From the NCBI RefSeq assembly GCF_014230465.1, contig NZ_JAAXCY010000014.1, positions 124,001-188,000 of the forward strand: a stretch of DNA of 64,000 bases, in the 5' to 3' direction. Made by a program: the position numbers and the translations under genes. This DNA comes from Pseudomonas cremoris (lineage in GTDB: Bacteria > Pseudomonadota > Gammaproteobacteria > Pseudomonadales > Pseudomonadaceae). Below are positions 39,118-48,697 of the stretch, one piece after another. Within the stretch, counting starts at the first letter, position 1; every line of letters starts with the position of its first letter. The notes below the pieces were generated by a model. It saw only the letters and a program-made list of their open reading frames with translations. It was not told the DNA's origin and did no database searches.

Positions 39118-39369
39118 TCAAGAACCGGTAGCTGGGGTAGCAGGTGCTGCTTCTTTTGCGGCGGCTTCGTTCGATTCAGCCTGAGCTTTGGCAGCATCGG
39201 CGTTTTCTTTCGCAGCGTCGTTCACTTTATCCTGAGCCTTCGCCATGTCTTTCTGAGCTTGCTCGGAATGTGCAGCGGCGTCTTGGGCTTTGTCTTCGGA
39301 TTTTTTGTCGCAGGCAGCGAGACCGAGGGCAGCGGCGAGCATCATGGAAATAGCTAAAGTCTTGCGCAT
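39118..39369 (-). CDS. Small Ala/Lys/Glu-rich lipoprotein, unknown function
   Basis: An 83-residue protein. The signal peptide MRKTLAISMMLAAALGLAAC ends in a lipobox with Cys20. The mature part is almost all A, K, E, D and Q in a helix-favouring pattern (AHSEQAQKDMAKAQDKVNDA...), likely a single long helix or coiled coil, ending in a Pro/Thr-rich tail. The start ATG (39367-39369) follows AAGGAGA; a longer frame is rejected. It resembles small Lpp/OprI-like helical lipoproteins only in general style. It probably sits in the inner or outer membrane facing the periplasm. Confidence 0.82.
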   Translation of the reverse strand: MRKTLAISMMLAAALGLAACDKKSEDKAQDAAAHSEQAQKDMAKAQDKVNDAAKENADAAKAQAESNEAAAKEAAPATPATGS

Positions 39370-39527
39370 GGGGTGTTTCTCCTTATTGAAGATATCTACT
39401 GGCCTTTCGAGCATAAGGGTTCAGCATTAGTTCCTTTTATTGCACAGATATATAAAGCCCCGGCCCAAAGGAACTTTCGCCGGTACCGTTTTTTCTGCCG
39501 TTCAACACTAATAAGAGTCTGGAACGA

Positions 39528-40004
39528 ATGACCGAAAATCCCTTGTTAGAGCGCGCGACGCGCTTTGTGTCGGCCTTGCGCCATTGTCAGGTGCTGGGTA
39601 TTTGCGCCCACGGCGCGAGCGAGGAGGGCATCACCTTGATCATGCCCTACGCCGCGCATCTCGTCGGCGACCCCCATACCGGCGTAATCCATGGTGGCGC
39701 GTTGACCTCTTTGATGGACACCGCCTGCGGCATGGCCACCCTGTGCGTATTGCCGGAATTCGAGGTGTGCCCAACGCTCGACCTGCGCATCGACTACATG
39801 CACCCAGCCGAACCGCACAAGCCCGTGTACGGCTTTGCCCAATGTTATCGGGTGACCATCGACGTGATTTTCACTCGCGGCTTTGCCTATCAGGATGACC
39901 CACAACAACCCATCGCCCATGTGGTAGGCACGTTCATGCGCATGGGCAAGCGGCTCAAAGGCACGCAAGGATTGGGTAGCACGATCAAGGGAGAGCAGGT
40001 ATGA
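39528..40004 (+). CDS. Hotdog-fold thioesterase (PaaI-like), first of a coupled pair
   Basis: A 158-residue single hotdog domain. The conserved helix segment GVIHGGALTSLMDTACG contains His55 and Asp64 in the catalytic positions. It probably hydrolyses an acyl-CoA; the substrate is unknown. It overlaps the next gene, another hotdog protein, by four bases, suggesting equal synthesis and perhaps a hetero-oligomer. Confidence 0.85.
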   Translation: MTENPLLERATRFVSALRHCQVLGICAHGASEEGITLIMPYAAHLVGDPHTGVIHGGALTSLMDTACGMATLCVLPEFEVCPTLDLRIDYMHPAEPHKPVYGFAQCYRVTIDVIFTRGFAYQDDPQQPIAHVVGTFMRMGKRLKGTQGLGSTIKGEQV

Positions 40005-40453
40005 CGCATCGATTCAAGACCCGCTTGGAGCAGGCCCATGAGCGCGGCAATTACGACGCACTGCTGGATTTGATCCCCTACGCCAGACTGATCGGCATCG
40101 AATGCACGCGGTTGGGGGATGAATTGCTGTTTCGCCTGCCGGCCAGCAAGGACAATATTGGTAACCCCATATTGCCGGCGCTGCATGGCGGGGTGATCGC
40201 CGGGTTCATGGAGCTATCGGCTGCACTGCATTTGCTGGTGTTCACAGGCGCGTCGGGTTTGCCCAAGATCATCGATTTTTCCCTGGATTACCTACGCGCA
40301 GGCCAGTTTCGCGACACCTACGCCAAATGCCAGGTGTGGCGTCAGGGACGACGGGTGGCCAATGTGGCAATCACCGCTTGGCAAAGCACCTCGGCCGAGC
40401 CGATTGCCACGGCCCGCGCGCATTTCAAGATCGAGGAATCAGGCCGCCCTTGA
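40001..40453 (+). CDS. Hotdog-fold thioesterase (PaaI-like), second of a coupled pair
   Basis: A 150-residue hotdog protein. LHGGVIAGFMELSA holds His62 and Glu71. It differs from its neighbour in using Glu rather than Asp at the active-site helix. Start overlaps the upstream stop (ATGA). Its last codons overlap the -35 box of the htpG heat-shock promoter. Confidence 0.85.
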   Translation: MTHRFKTRLEQAHERGNYDALLDLIPYARLIGIECTRLGDELLFRLPASKDNIGNPILPALHGGVIAGFMELSAALHLLVFTGASGLPKIIDFSLDYLRAGQFRDTYAKCQVWRQGRRVANVAITAWQSTSAEPIATARAHFKIEESGRP

Positions 40454-40474
40454 AATCCTGGTCTTAGCCCCCAA
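40449..40474 (+). promoter_or_regulatory. Sigma-32 (RpoH) heat-shock promoter of htpG
   Basis: CTTGAAA (40449-40455), 13-bp spacer, CCCCAA (40469-40474), against the consensus CTTGAAA-N11-16-CCCCAT. The start would be near 40481, about 60 nt before the htpG ATG. The -35 box includes the stop codon of the thioesterase gene. Confidence 0.75.
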
Positions 40475-40542
40475 CTTTGATGACAACCCGCCGCCAACCC
40501 TCAAGGGAGCGGCCACTGCCATCCAATTGGAGTTTGATGACC

Positions 40543-42447
40543 ATGAGTGTGGAAACTCAAAAGGAAACCCTGGGCTTCCAGACCGAGGTGAAGCAACTGC
40601 TGCACCTCATGATCCATTCGCTGTATTCCAACAAGGAAATCTTCCTTCGCGAATTGATCTCGAACGCCTCTGACGCTGTCGACAAATTACGTTTCGAAGC
40701 CCTGTCCAAGCCTGAGTTGCTGGAAGGTGGCGCCGAACTGAAAATCCGTGTGAGCTTCGACAAAGACGCCAAGACCGTCACCCTCGAAGACAACGGTATC
40801 GGCATGAGCCGTGAAGATGCGATTACCCATTTGGGTACCATCGCCAAATCCGGCACCGCTGATTTCATGAAGAATCTGTCGGGCGACCAGAAAAAAGATT
40901 CGCACCTGATCGGCCAGTTTGGCGTGGGCTTCTACTCGGCCTTTATCGTTGCCGACAAGGTTGAAGTATTCAGCCGTCGTGCTGGCCTCGCCGCCGGCGA
41001 AGGCGTGCACTGGTCCTCCAAAGGTGAGGGCGAATTTGAAATCGCCACCATCGACAAGGCTGACCGTGGTACTCGCATCGTGCTGCACCTTAAAGACGGT
41101 GAAGACGAGTTCGCTGATGGTTGGCGCCTGCGCAACATCATCAAGAAGTACTCCGACCACATCGCACTGCCGATCGAGTTGCCGAAAGAGCAGGCTGCTG
41201 CCGAAGGCGAAGAGGCCCCAGCCCAGGAATGGGAAGTGGTCAACCGTGCCAGCGCCTTGTGGACCCGTCCTCGTACCGAAGTTAAGGACGAGGAATACCA
41301 GGAGTTCTACAAGCACATCGCCCACGATTACGAGAACCCGCTGAGCTGGAGCCACAACAAGGTCGAAGGCAAGCTGGAGTACAGCTCGCTGCTCTACGTA
41401 CCTGCCCGTGCTCCGTTCGACCTGTACCAGCGTGAAGCGCCGAAAGGCCTCAAGCTCTACGTACAGCGCGTGTTCGTGATGGACCAGGCGGAGTCGTTCT
41501 TGCCGCTGTACCTGCGCTTCATCAAAGGTGTAGTGGACTCCAACGACCTGTCACTGAACGTGTCGCGTGAAATCCTGCAGAAAGACCCGATCATCGACTC
41601 CATGAAGTCGGCGCTGACCAAGCGCGTCCTCGACATGCTGGAAAAACTGGCGAAGAACGAGCCTGAGCAATACAAGGGCTTCTGGAAAAACTTCGGCCAG
41701 GTCATGAAAGAAGGCCCAGCCGAGGATTTCGCCAACAAGGAAAAAATCGCCGGCCTGCTGCGTTTTGCCTCTACCCAGGGTGAAGACGGTGAGCAAGTGG
41801 TGTCCCTGGCCGAATACCTGGCACGCGCCAAGGAAGGTCAGGACAAGATCTACTACCTGACCGGTGAAACCTACGCGCAGGTCAAGAACAGCCCGCACCT
41901 GGAGGTCTTCCGCAAGAAAGGCATCGAAGTGCTGCTGCTGACTGATCGTATCGATGAGTGGCTGATGAGCTACCTCAACGAATTCGACGGCAAATCCTTC
42001 GTCGACGTCGCCCGTGGCGACCTGGACCTGGGTAACCTGGACTCCGAAGAAGAGAAAAAAGAAGCCGAAGAAGTCGCCAAGTCCAAAGAAGGCCTGGTTG
42101 AGCGGATCAAGGCGTCCCTGGGCGAGGCTGTCAGTGAAGTGCGTGTTTCGCACCGCCTGACCGATTCCCCGGCGATCCTGGCCATTGGCGAGCAGGACCT
42201 GGGCATGCAAATGCGTCAGATCCTTGAAGCCAGCGGTCAGAAGGTTCCGGATTCCAAGCCGATCTTCGAGTTCAACCCGGCTCATCCGCTGATCGAGAAA
42301 CTCGATGGCGAGCAGAGTGAAGAGCGGTTCGGCGACTTGTCGCACATCCTCTTCGACCAAGCGGCCCTGGCCGCGGGTGACAGCCTGAAAGATCCGGCCG
42401 CCTACGTGCGCCGCCTCAACAAGCTGTTGGTTGAACTGTCAGTCTGA
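40543..42447 (+). CDS. htpG: Hsp90-family chaperone HtpG
   Basis: A 634-residue ATP-dependent chaperone. The GHKL ATPase domain includes [29 protein letters not shown] and [17 protein letters not shown]. The middle domain includes [20 protein letters not shown] and the C-terminal dimer domain follows. The start ATG 40543 ([15 protein letters not shown]) matches Pseudomonas HtpG; GGAG lies at 40529-40532. An ATG at 40537 is too close to that site. Preceded by a sigma-32 promoter and followed by a strong terminator. Confidence 0.96.
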   Translation: MSVETQKETLGFQTEVKQLLHLMIHSLYSNKEIFLRELISNASDAVDKLRFEALSKPELLEGGAELKIRVSFDKDAKTVTLEDNGIGMSREDAITHLGTIAKSGTADFMKNLSGDQKKDSHLIGQFGVGFYSAFIVADKVEVFSRRAGLAAGEGVHWSSKGEGEFEIATIDKADRGTRIVLHLKDGEDEFADGWRLRNIIKKYSDHIALPIELPKEQAAAEGEEAPAQEWEVVNRASALWTRPRTEVKDEEYQEFYKHIAHDYENPLSWSHNKVEGKLEYSSLLYVPARAPFDLYQREAPKGLKLYVQRVFVMDQAESFLPLYLRFIKGVVDSNDLSLNVSREILQKDPIIDSMKSALTKRVLDMLEKLAKNEPEQYKGFWKNFGQVMKEGPAEDFANKEKIAGLLRFASTQGEDGEQVVSLAEYLARAKEGQDKIYYLTGETYAQVKNSPHLEVFRKKGIEVLLLTDRIDEWLMSYLNEFDGKSFVDVARGDLDLGNLDSEEEKKEAEEVAKSKEGLVERIKASLGEAVSEVRVSHRLTDSPAILAIGEQDLGMQMRQILEASGQKVPDSKPIFEFNPAHPLIEKLDGEQSEERFGDLSHILFDQAALAAGDSLKDPAAYVRRLNKLLVELSV

Positions 42448-42458
42448 CACTGTTGTAG

Positions 42459-42485
42459 AAAAACCCGCTTCGGCGGGTTTTTTTG
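42459..42485 (+). terminator. Terminator of htpG
   Basis: Stem AAAACCCGC / GCGGGTTTT with TTCG loop, followed by seven Ts. Confidence 0.9.
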
Positions 42486-42513
42486 TTCTAGAGCACCTCA
42501 ACTGGAGTAAATG

Positions 42514-43236
42514 ATGAGCCAAGTCACTGTGCGTTCCGTGGTCTATCAGATTGATGGCCAGTCCTATGAAAGCCGTCTGGCGTTCGATGCCAGCCACAAG
42601 GGTCCATTGCCGGGCCTGCTGATGGCGCCGAACTGGATGGGTGTGAGTGCGGGTGCCGAGGAAATCGCCAAGAGCGTGGCCAGTAAAGGCTACGTGGTGC
42701 TGATCGCCGATCTGTACGGGCAAACCGTGCGTCCGTCGAATGGCGATGAAGCCGGTGCGGCGATGATGCCGTTGAAGAATGACAACCCAGAGCTGCTCAA
42801 GCGCCTGCAGGCTGCCTTTGAACAACTGCAGGGCCAGGCCGAGGTGGATACCTCGAAGCTGGCGACCTTTGGTTTCTGCTTTGGCGGCTTCTGCTCGCTG
42901 GAGCTGGCGCGTACCGGTGCGCCGTTGAAGGCTGCCGTATCGTTCCACGGCACGATCGACACCCAGAACCCGGCAGGCGCGAAAAACGTCAAGGGTTCGG
43001 TGCTGGTGCTGCACGGTGCTTCCGACCCATTGGTACCGAAAGCCCAGTTGCCGGCGTTCGAAGACGAAATGAACGCGGCCGGTGTGGATTGGCAATTGCT
43101 GAGCTACGGCGGTGCGGTGCATTCATTTACCGACCCGCATGCGAATGTGCCGGGCAAGATGATGTATGACGCGAAGACGGCCAAGCGGGCGTTCAAGTCG
43201 ATGCATGATCTGTTGGATGAAGTGTTCCAGGGCTGA
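42514..43236 (+). CDS. Dienelactone hydrolase family protein
   Basis: A 240-residue alpha/beta hydrolase with a cysteine nucleophile: Cys122 in FGFCFGGFCS. Asp in LHGASDPLVP and His in GGAVHSFTDP complete the triad. The family includes carboxymethylenebutenolidase, but no aromatic-catabolism genes are nearby, so the substrate is open. The second of two adjacent ATGs is chosen as start because GGAG (42504-42507) is six bases before it; the first (42511) is only three away. Confidence 0.85.
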   Translation: MSQVTVRSVVYQIDGQSYESRLAFDASHKGPLPGLLMAPNWMGVSAGAEEIAKSVASKGYVVLIADLYGQTVRPSNGDEAGAAMMPLKNDNPELLKRLQAAFEQLQGQAEVDTSKLATFGFCFGGFCSLELARTGAPLKAAVSFHGTIDTQNPAGAKNVKGSVLVLHGASDPLVPKAQLPAFEDEMNAAGVDWQLLSYGGAVHSFTDPHANVPGKMMYDAKTAKRAFKSMHDLLDEVFQG

Positions 43237-43260
43237 TCTCTAGCATCTGTTCGGGCCTCT

Positions 43261-43330
43261 TCGCGAGCAAGCCCGCTCCCACATTTTGATGTGTGAATAC
43301 ATTCAAATGTGGGAGCGGGCTTGCTCGCGA
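43261..43330. repeat. REP pair, heads inward, convergent gap
   Basis: Inverted REP copies at 43261-43282 and 43309-43330 with a short 26-bp loop, the shortest of the intact pairs. Lies between the ends of the dienelactone hydrolase and pirin genes and may be the only 3' structure for both. Confidence 0.92.
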
Positions 43331-43333
43331 ATG

Positions 43334-44200
43334 CTATCTCACCGGCAATTCAATCCTTTCTGACTCCCCCGGAACTGTCGGCCAATCCCCGGCCGCCCAG
43401 CGCTGGCGTGCCTGCTCGATCATCGCAGGGTCACTCGCCACGAAATTCCAATTGATCCGCCGTGGCCCATCCAGCGGCGCCCCGCCAAACACCACCAGAT
43501 GGCAATCCGTCTCGGCAAACAGGGCCATCTCCTGACCCGCCGGCAATACCACCAGGCTGTGCACCTCCAGTGTTTCGCCGTCCAGTTGTGCTTCACCTTC
43601 CAGCACATACACCGCCCGTTCCTCGTGCTCATCCGAGATCAGCAGGGTCGTGGCCGTCTGCATCCGCACTTCGGCGTACAGCGTGGGGGACAGCACCGGT
43701 ACTGGGGATTTGAGGCAGAAACCACTGCCGGCGATCAGGCGGATCTGCACCCCCAGGTTGTCACTGACCGGCAGGCTAGATGCCGGGTGATGGCTGTAAT
43801 GGCCTGGCCCGGTTTCGTGATCTTTCGGCGAGGCCAGCCACACTTGCAGGCCGTGCAGGCTGAAACCTGCGGCCTTGACGGCATCAGGTGTGCGTTCGAC
43901 ATGGGCTATCGCGCTGCCGGCGGTCATCCAACTGACGTCACCGGCGTGTACGACCTGATCCGAGCCCAGGCTGTCCTTGTGTTGCAGCGTGCCTTCGAAC
44001 AGGTAGGTGAGGGTCGAGAGCCCGATATGCGGGTGCTGGCGAATATTCATGCCGCTGCCGGGCGCGTAGCGGGTGAGCAGCATGTGGTCGAAAAATACAA
44101 ACGGCCCAACGCTGCGACATTCCCGCGAGGGCAGTGGGCGCAGGATCGGCTGGCCTTCGACGTCTTCGGGGCGAGGGCGGATCACGGTGAGGGTGTTCAT
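43334..44200 (-). CDS. Pirin family protein
   Basis: A 288-residue bicupin. The N-terminal cupin holds the metal-binding histidines His56 and His58 in RQHPHIGLSTLTYLFEGTLQHKDS. Further ligands lie in SAIAHVERTPD. Bacterial pirins have been reported as quercetinases or metabolic regulators; which applies here is unknown. The start ATG at 44198-44200 is preceded by AGGGATG; an in-frame extension to 44233 is rejected. Confidence 0.9.
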   Translation of the reverse strand: MNTLTVIRPRPEDVEGQPILRPLPSRECRSVGPFVFFDHMLLTRYAPGSGMNIRQHPHIGLSTLTYLFEGTLQHKDSLGSDQVVHAGDVSWMTAGSAIAHVERTPDAVKAAGFSLHGLQVWLASPKDHETGPGHYSHHPASSLPVSDNLGVQIRLIAGSGFCLKSPVPVLSPTLYAEVRMQTATTLLISDEHEERAVYVLEGEAQLDGETLEVHSLVVLPAGQEMALFAETDCHLVVFGGAPLDGPRRINWNFVASDPAMIEQARQRWAAGDWPTVPGESERIELPVR

Positions 44201-44264
44201 GGTGCATCCCTGTCTGAGCGGGTTGGATGCCACTGAGCATAACCCGCTCGACGGGAGGATGGCG

Positions 44265-44681
44265 CTATTGGCTGAAGGCGCCTTCCGACAGCTCTGTCTC
44301 GATGGTCACCTCGGCGGTGGTCATCAGCTTGTGGACTGGGCAGCGATCGGCGACGCGGTGCAGTTCATCGCGCTGCTCATCGGTGAGCACGCCCTTGAGG
44401 GTCAGCTTGACGTTGAGCGTGTATTTGCCTTTTTGCTCGTCGGTGCTGTCGTGGGTGACTTCCACGGTCACGCCGGTGAGAGGAATGTCCTTCTTCTGCG
44501 CATAGAGCTTGACGGTCAGCGCCTTGCAGGAAGCCAGCGCCGCGTCGAAGTAATCGTGGGGGGAGGGCGCCGAGTCGTCGCCGCCCAGGCTCTTGGGCAA
44601 GTCGGTGAAGAGCTCGTGGTTGTTGATATTCACGCTGTGGCGAAAGTTGTCGTGGTTCAGGGTATTGACGGTAACAGGCAT
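44265..44681 (-). CDS. OsmC/Ohr family protein (YhfA-like)
   Basis: A 138-residue OsmC-fold protein with the two redox cysteines Cys52 (ALASCKALT) and Cys114 (ADRCPVHK) expected of thiol peroxidases of this family. [24 protein letters not shown] is typical. The divergence from classical Ohr/OsmC fits the YhfA-like subgroup, whose substrate is less certain. The start ATG at 44679-44681 has GAGG upstream. It is divergent from the chemoreceptor gene. Confidence 0.88.
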   Translation of the reverse strand: MPVTVNTLNHDNFRHSVNINNHELFTDLPKSLGGDDSAPSPHDYFDAALASCKALTVKLYAQKKDIPLTGVTVEVTHDSTDEQKGKYTLNVKLTLKGVLTDEQRDELHRVADRCPVHKLMTTAEVTIETELSEGAFSQ

Positions 44682-44829
44682 GGCAAACCTCACGAGGTGG
44701 CAGGATGAAGTGTCATGCAGTTATAGAGCATGCTGGCACTGGGGTGTTCCGTGTTTTATGCAATCAATGTCGGCGCGATTGTTGCGCACGTTGATATCGC
44801 GTTTTCGTCTTACGCAAAAAAGCCAACGG

Positions 44830-44837
44830 GCCGATAC
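44830..44837 (+). promoter_or_regulatory. Possible FliA (sigma-28) -10 box of the chemoreceptor gene
   Basis: GCCGATAC matches seven of eight bases of the sigma-28 -10 consensus GCCGATAA, 52 bp before the receptor start. No convincing -35 (TAAAGTTT) is seen 15-16 bp upstream, so this is weak. Confidence 0.3.
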
Positions 44838-44889
44838 CTTTCAAGAGCCAGCTGCAATCGGATGCAGCGCATTTGGAAGGAGCCAAGGC

Positions 44890-46515
44890 ATGAGTATCAG
44901 AAGTTTGAACATCGCCCCGCGTGCTGGGTTGGGGTTTGGCGTTCTGGCGTTGATGGTGTTTGCCCTGGGCGGTTTTGCCCTGTTGCAGATGGCGAATATG
45001 CGCCAGCAGTCAGACCAGGTGGAGAACAACTGGCTGCCCAGCGTGATGGCGGTGGGGGAAATGAGCCAGGACCTGCTGCGGGTGCGTGCGCTGACCTTGC
45101 GTCTTCTGCTCAACCGCGATCCCCAGGCGCTGGCGCAGAATGAGCAGAAGCTCAGCGACCTCAAAAGCGGCCTGCACCATGCACAGAGCCTGTATGAAGC
45201 GCTGATCGTGCTGCCCGAGGAGCGCACACTGTTCGACCGGTTCAAGGTCCAGGAGCAGCAATACCTGCAACGTCAGGAACAGGTCATGGGGTTTTCCAAG
45301 GCCAATCAGTTGGACGACGCGATCAAGGTGGTCAACGGCGAGATGAACCAGCTTGCCGACGAGATGGCGGTTACCTTGCACGACCTGGTCAACCTCAATA
45401 AAGCCAACGCCAACCAAGCAGCCAGCCTGGCGCAGAGCGTATTCAGCCAGTCGCGCAGTTGGGTAGTGGGCATGATCGTGCTCACGGCACTGATCACCAT
45501 CGGCCTGGCCGTGTGGCTGACGCGCAGCATCGTGCTGCCGCTGGCCCAGTCATTGAAAGTCGCCCAGGGCGTGGCCAGTGGCGATTTGACAGGTGAGATC
45601 AGCGTCACTGGCAAGGATGAGCCAGCACGCCTGCAGCAGGCGCTCAAGGGCATGCAGGAGAACCTTCGGGACACCATCCGCCAGATTGCCGAGTCTTCGA
45701 ACCAACTTGCCTCCGCCTCTGAAGAGCTCAGTTGCGTGACCGAGGATGCGACTCGCGGGCTGTATCAGCAGAATCAGGAAATCGAGCAGGCGGCTACCGC
45801 GGTCAACCAGATGACGGCGGCGGTGGAAGAAGTGGCCAGCAATGCCGTGGCCACCTCCCAAGCCTCCCGTGAGTCCGACCGTATCGCCCAGCAGGGGCGT
45901 GAACAGGTGCAGCAGACAGTGGTGTCGATTGAAGCGCTGGCCTCGGATGTAACGGCCAATGCGAACCAGGTCGAGGACTTGGCGCAGAAGGTCTATGGCA
46001 TCAGTAAAGTGCTGGATGTGATCCGTTCGATTGCCGAACAGACCAACCTGTTGGCGCTGAACGCTGCGATCGAGGCGGCGCGGGCTGGGGATGCCGGGCG
46101 CGGTTTTGCGGTGGTGGCTGATGAAGTGCGGGCACTGGCTCATCGCACGCAGCAGTCGACCCAGGAAATCGAGCTGATGATCAGCGGGATTCAGCAGGGT
46201 ACCGATCAGGCGGTCAGTTCCATGCAGCAGAGCAATACGCGGGCCCACGCCACGCTTGATATTGCCAAGTCGGCGGGGACGGCGTTGGAGGCGATTGCGT
46301 CGGCGTTCACCCTGATCAATGAGCGCAATCTGGTGATTGCCAGTGCGTCGGAGCAGCAGGCGGCGGTGGCGCGGGAGGTGGATCGCAACTTGATGAACAT
46401 CCGCGACCTGGCGCACCAGACGTCTACGGGGGCGAACCAGACCAGTGCGGCGAGCCAGGAGTTGTCGCGGTTGGCTGTAGGGTTGAACACCATGGTGGCG
46501 CGGTTTTCTGTGTAG
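44890..46515 (+). CDS. Methyl-accepting chemotaxis protein
   Basis: A 541-residue chemoreceptor. TM1 is at about 13-34, then a four-helix-bundle-type periplasmic domain of about 155 residues (4HB_MCP style), TM2 at about 190-211, HAMP (about 212-265) and the cytoplasmic signalling domain with the hairpin tip [18 protein letters not shown] and [15 protein letters not shown]. The C-terminus lacks a CheR-tethering pentapeptide. The ligand is unknown. ATG 44890 is chosen because AAGGAG precedes it; the frame is open further upstream but unsupported. Confidence 0.92.
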   Translation: MSIRSLNIAPRAGLGFGVLALMVFALGGFALLQMANMRQQSDQVENNWLPSVMAVGEMSQDLLRVRALTLRLLLNRDPQALAQNEQKLSDLKSGLHHAQSLYEALIVLPEERTLFDRFKVQEQQYLQRQEQVMGFSKANQLDDAIKVVNGEMNQLADEMAVTLHDLVNLNKANANQAASLAQSVFSQSRSWVVGMIVLTALITIGLAVWLTRSIVLPLAQSLKVAQGVASGDLTGEISVTGKDEPARLQQALKGMQENLRDTIRQIAESSNQLASASEELSCVTEDATRGLYQQNQEIEQAATAVNQMTAAVEEVASNAVATSQASRESDRIAQQGREQVQQTVVSIEALASDVTANANQVEDLAQKVYGISKVLDVIRSIAEQTNLLALNAAIEAARAGDAGRGFAVVADEVRALAHRTQQSTQEIELMISGIQQGTDQAVSSMQQSNTRAHATLDIAKSAGTALEAIASAFTLINERNLVIASASEQQAAVAREVDRNLMNIRDLAHQTSTGANQTSAASQELSRLAVGLNTMVARFSV

Positions 46516-46538
46516 GGCTCGGAATCCGGTTGGCCCCT

Positions 46539-46618
46539 TCGCGAGCAAGCCCGCTCCCACATTTGACCGTATTCCACAGGATGTACTCGGTCAAGTGTGG
46601 GAGCGGGCTTGCTCGCGA
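46539..46618. repeat. REP pair, heads inward, 3' of the chemoreceptor gene
   Basis: Inverted REP copies at 46539-46560 and 46597-46618. The loop is homologous, in reverse orientation, to that at 17991-18070 (shared ggatgtactcggtcaagtg). This is the last REP in the window: none is found from here to 64 kb. Confidence 0.92.
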
Positions 46619-46650
46619 AGCAGGCGACTCGGTCCCAATCCATTGCCCAT

Positions 46651-46680
46651 AAAAAAGCCCCGAACCAGTCGGGGCTTTTT
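46651..46680. terminator. Bidirectional terminator between chemoreceptor and fabB
   Basis: Perfect 11-bp stem AAAAAGCCCCG / CGGGGCTTTTT with a 7-base loop. Either strand gives a T-rich end, so it can serve both convergent transcripts. Confidence 0.88.
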
Positions 46681-46701
46681 CATGCAATCAAGCTACAGGT
46701 C

Positions 46702-47922
46702 TTACTTACCCTGCCAGCGCTTCAGCACCAGGGTGGCGTTGGTGCCACCGAAGCCGAAGCTGTTGCTCATCACGGTATCGATCTTGGCGTTTTCAACGGT
46801 CTTGAGCTGGATCGGCATGTCAGCAACTGCTGGGTCCAGCTCATCGATGTTGGCCGAGCCGGCGATGAAGTTGCCTTCCATCATCAGCAGGCAGTAGATC
46901 GCTTCGTGAACGCCAGCGGCGCCCAGGGAGTGACCCGACAGGCTCTTGGTGGAGCTAATAGCTGGGGCCTTGTCGCCGAATACCGCACGCACACCTTCCA
47001 TTTCCTTGGCGTCGCCGACCGGAGTCGAAGTGCCGTGGGTGTTCAGGTAGTCGATTGGGGTATCAACGGTGGACATTGCCATCTGCATGCAGCGGATGGC
47101 GCCTTCACCGCTTGGCGCAACCATGTCGTAGCCGTCGGAAGTCGCGCCGTAGCCGACGATTTCCGCGTAGATCTTGGCGCCACGGGCCAGAGCGTGCTCC
47201 AGCTCCTCGACCACCACCATGCCGCCACCGCCGGCGATGACGAAACCGTCACGCTTGGCGTCGTAGGCGCGGGAGGCCTTTTCCGGGGTTTCGTTGTACT
47301 GGGTGGACAGTGCACCCATGGCGTCGAACAGGAACGACTGGCTCCAATGTTCTTCTTCACCGCCGCCGGCGAAGACGATGTCCTGCTTGCCCAGCTGGAT
47401 CTGCTCAACCGCAGTACCGATGCAGTGGGCACTGGTGGCGCAAGCCGAGGAGATCGAGTAGTTCACGCCCTTGATTGCAAATGGCGTGGCCAGGCAGGCC
47501 GAAACGGTGCTGCCCATGGTCCGCGTTACACGGTACGGGCCAACGCGTTTCACGCCTTTCTCGCGCAGGATGTCCAACGCTTCCATCTGGTTCAGGGTCG
47601 ATGCGCCGCCGGAACCCGCGATCAGGCCGGTGCGTACGTTCGACACTTGGTCTTCGCTCAGACCGGAGTCGGCGATGGCGTCTTTCATGGCCAGGTAGGC
47701 GTAGGCGGCAGCGTGGCCGACGAAGCGGTAGATCTTGCGATCAATCAGTTCTTCGAGGGGCAGGTCGATGGAGCCGGAAACCTGGCTACGCAGACCCATT
47801 TCGGCATATTCCGGGTTGAAGCGGATGCCAGGGCGACTTGCACGCAGGTTAGCGGTGACGGTCTCTTTGTCATTGCCCAGGCAAGAAACGATGCCCAGAC
47901 CAGTGATAACGACGCGGCGCAT
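46702..47922 (-). CDS. fabB: 3-oxoacyl-ACP synthase I (KAS I)
   Basis: A 406-residue condensing enzyme needed to elongate the cis-3-decenoyl-ACP made by FabA, hence for unsaturated fatty acids. The active-site Cys161 lies in [11 protein letters not shown]; the two catalytic histidines are in [11 protein letters not shown] and [11 protein letters not shown]. Length and sequence match E. coli FabB. It starts 11 bp after the fabA stop, forming the fabAB operon. Confidence 0.96.
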   Translation of the reverse strand: MRRVVITGLGIVSCLGNDKETVTANLRASRPGIRFNPEYAEMGLRSQVSGSIDLPLEELIDRKIYRFVGHAAAYAYLAMKDAIADSGLSEDQVSNVRTGLIAGSGGASTLNQMEALDILREKGVKRVGPYRVTRTMGSTVSACLATPFAIKGVNYSISSACATSAHCIGTAVEQIQLGKQDIVFAGGGEEEHWSQSFLFDAMGALSTQYNETPEKASRAYDAKRDGFVIAGGGGMVVVEELEHALARGAKIYAEIVGYGATSDGYDMVAPSGEGAIRCMQMAMSTVDTPIDYLNTHGTSTPVGDAKEMEGVRAVFGDKAPAISSTKSLSGHSLGAAGVHEAIYCLLMMEGNFIAGSANIDELDPAVADMPIQLKTVENAKIDTVMSNSFGFGGTNATLVLKRWQGK

Positions 47923-47933
47923 GCGGATAACCC

Positions 47934-48449
47934 TTAAAAGTTGTCAGTGGAAGTGAATACGCCGACCCGAAGGCCTTCGGCAGTATAGATCTCGCGACCG
48001 TCGACGCTCACCGAACCATCGGCGATGGCCAGGTTCAACTTGCCCTTGAGGACGCGCTTGATCTGAATGTTGTAGGTGACTTTCTTGGCGGTCGGCAGGA
48101 CCTGGCCAAAGAATTTCACTTCGCCCGAACCCAGGGCGCGACCGCGGCCCGGCAGGCCTTGCCAGCCGAGGAAGAAACCGACCAGTTGCCACATGGCGTC
48201 AAGGCCCAGGCAACCTGGCATAACAGGGTCGCCTTCGAAATGGCAGGCGAAGAACCACAGGTCCGGGGTGATATCCAGCTCGGCGACCAATTCACCTTTG
48301 CCGTACTTGCCACCCTCTTCGCTGATATGGGTGATGCGATCCACCATCAGCATATTTGGGGCGGGCAGTTGCGCGTTACCTGGGCCGAACAGCTCACCGC
48401 GACTGCAGCGCAGCAGGTCTTCCCGAGTAAAGGCGTTTTGTTTGGTCAT
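47934..48449 (-). CDS. fabA: 3-hydroxydecanoyl-ACP dehydratase/isomerase
   Basis: A 171-residue hotdog dehydratase/isomerase that introduces the double bond of unsaturated fatty acids. The catalytic pair is His70 and Asp84 in [20 protein letters not shown]. Length is the same as other Pseudomonas FabA. First gene of fabAB; an operator resembling FabR/DesT sites lies about 135 bp upstream. Confidence 0.97.
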   Translation of the reverse strand: MTKQNAFTREDLLRCSRGELFGPGNAQLPAPNMLMVDRITHISEEGGKYGKGELVAELDITPDLWFFACHFEGDPVMPGCLGLDAMWQLVGFFLGWQGLPGRGRALGSGEVKFFGQVLPTAKKVTYNIQIKRVLKGKLNLAIADGSVSVDGREIYTAEGLRVGVFTSTDNF

Positions 48450-48581
48450 GCGAGCTCCTCAATAATCCCATGCGGCAGGGTAGGGTAAATCTTCCCGAAC
48501 CGACTGAAGCGTTACGCCTCATACCGGCAGCCTACACATAGACTATTGCGTTGTAGTGAAAGTCACAGCGGCAAGGCACTG

Positions 48582-48599
48582 AATGTACACTTGTTCACT
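48582..48599. promoter_or_regulatory. FabR/DesT-type operator candidate upstream of fabAB
   Basis: AATGTACACTTGTTCACT: half-sites AATGTACA and, inverted, AGTGAACA match at six of eight positions around a 2-base centre. This resembles FabR/DesT palindromes. DesT represses fabAB in P. aeruginosa; binding here is inferred. Confidence 0.5.
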
Positions 48600-48697
48600 G
48601 AAATTTTAAACCGAGCCTGTTTATCGGCCCGTTCGGGTGCCTAAGACTGCCGCACTTTCGTCTTTCACGCCAGTCGCAGTTGGCTGATGGCGTGGCG

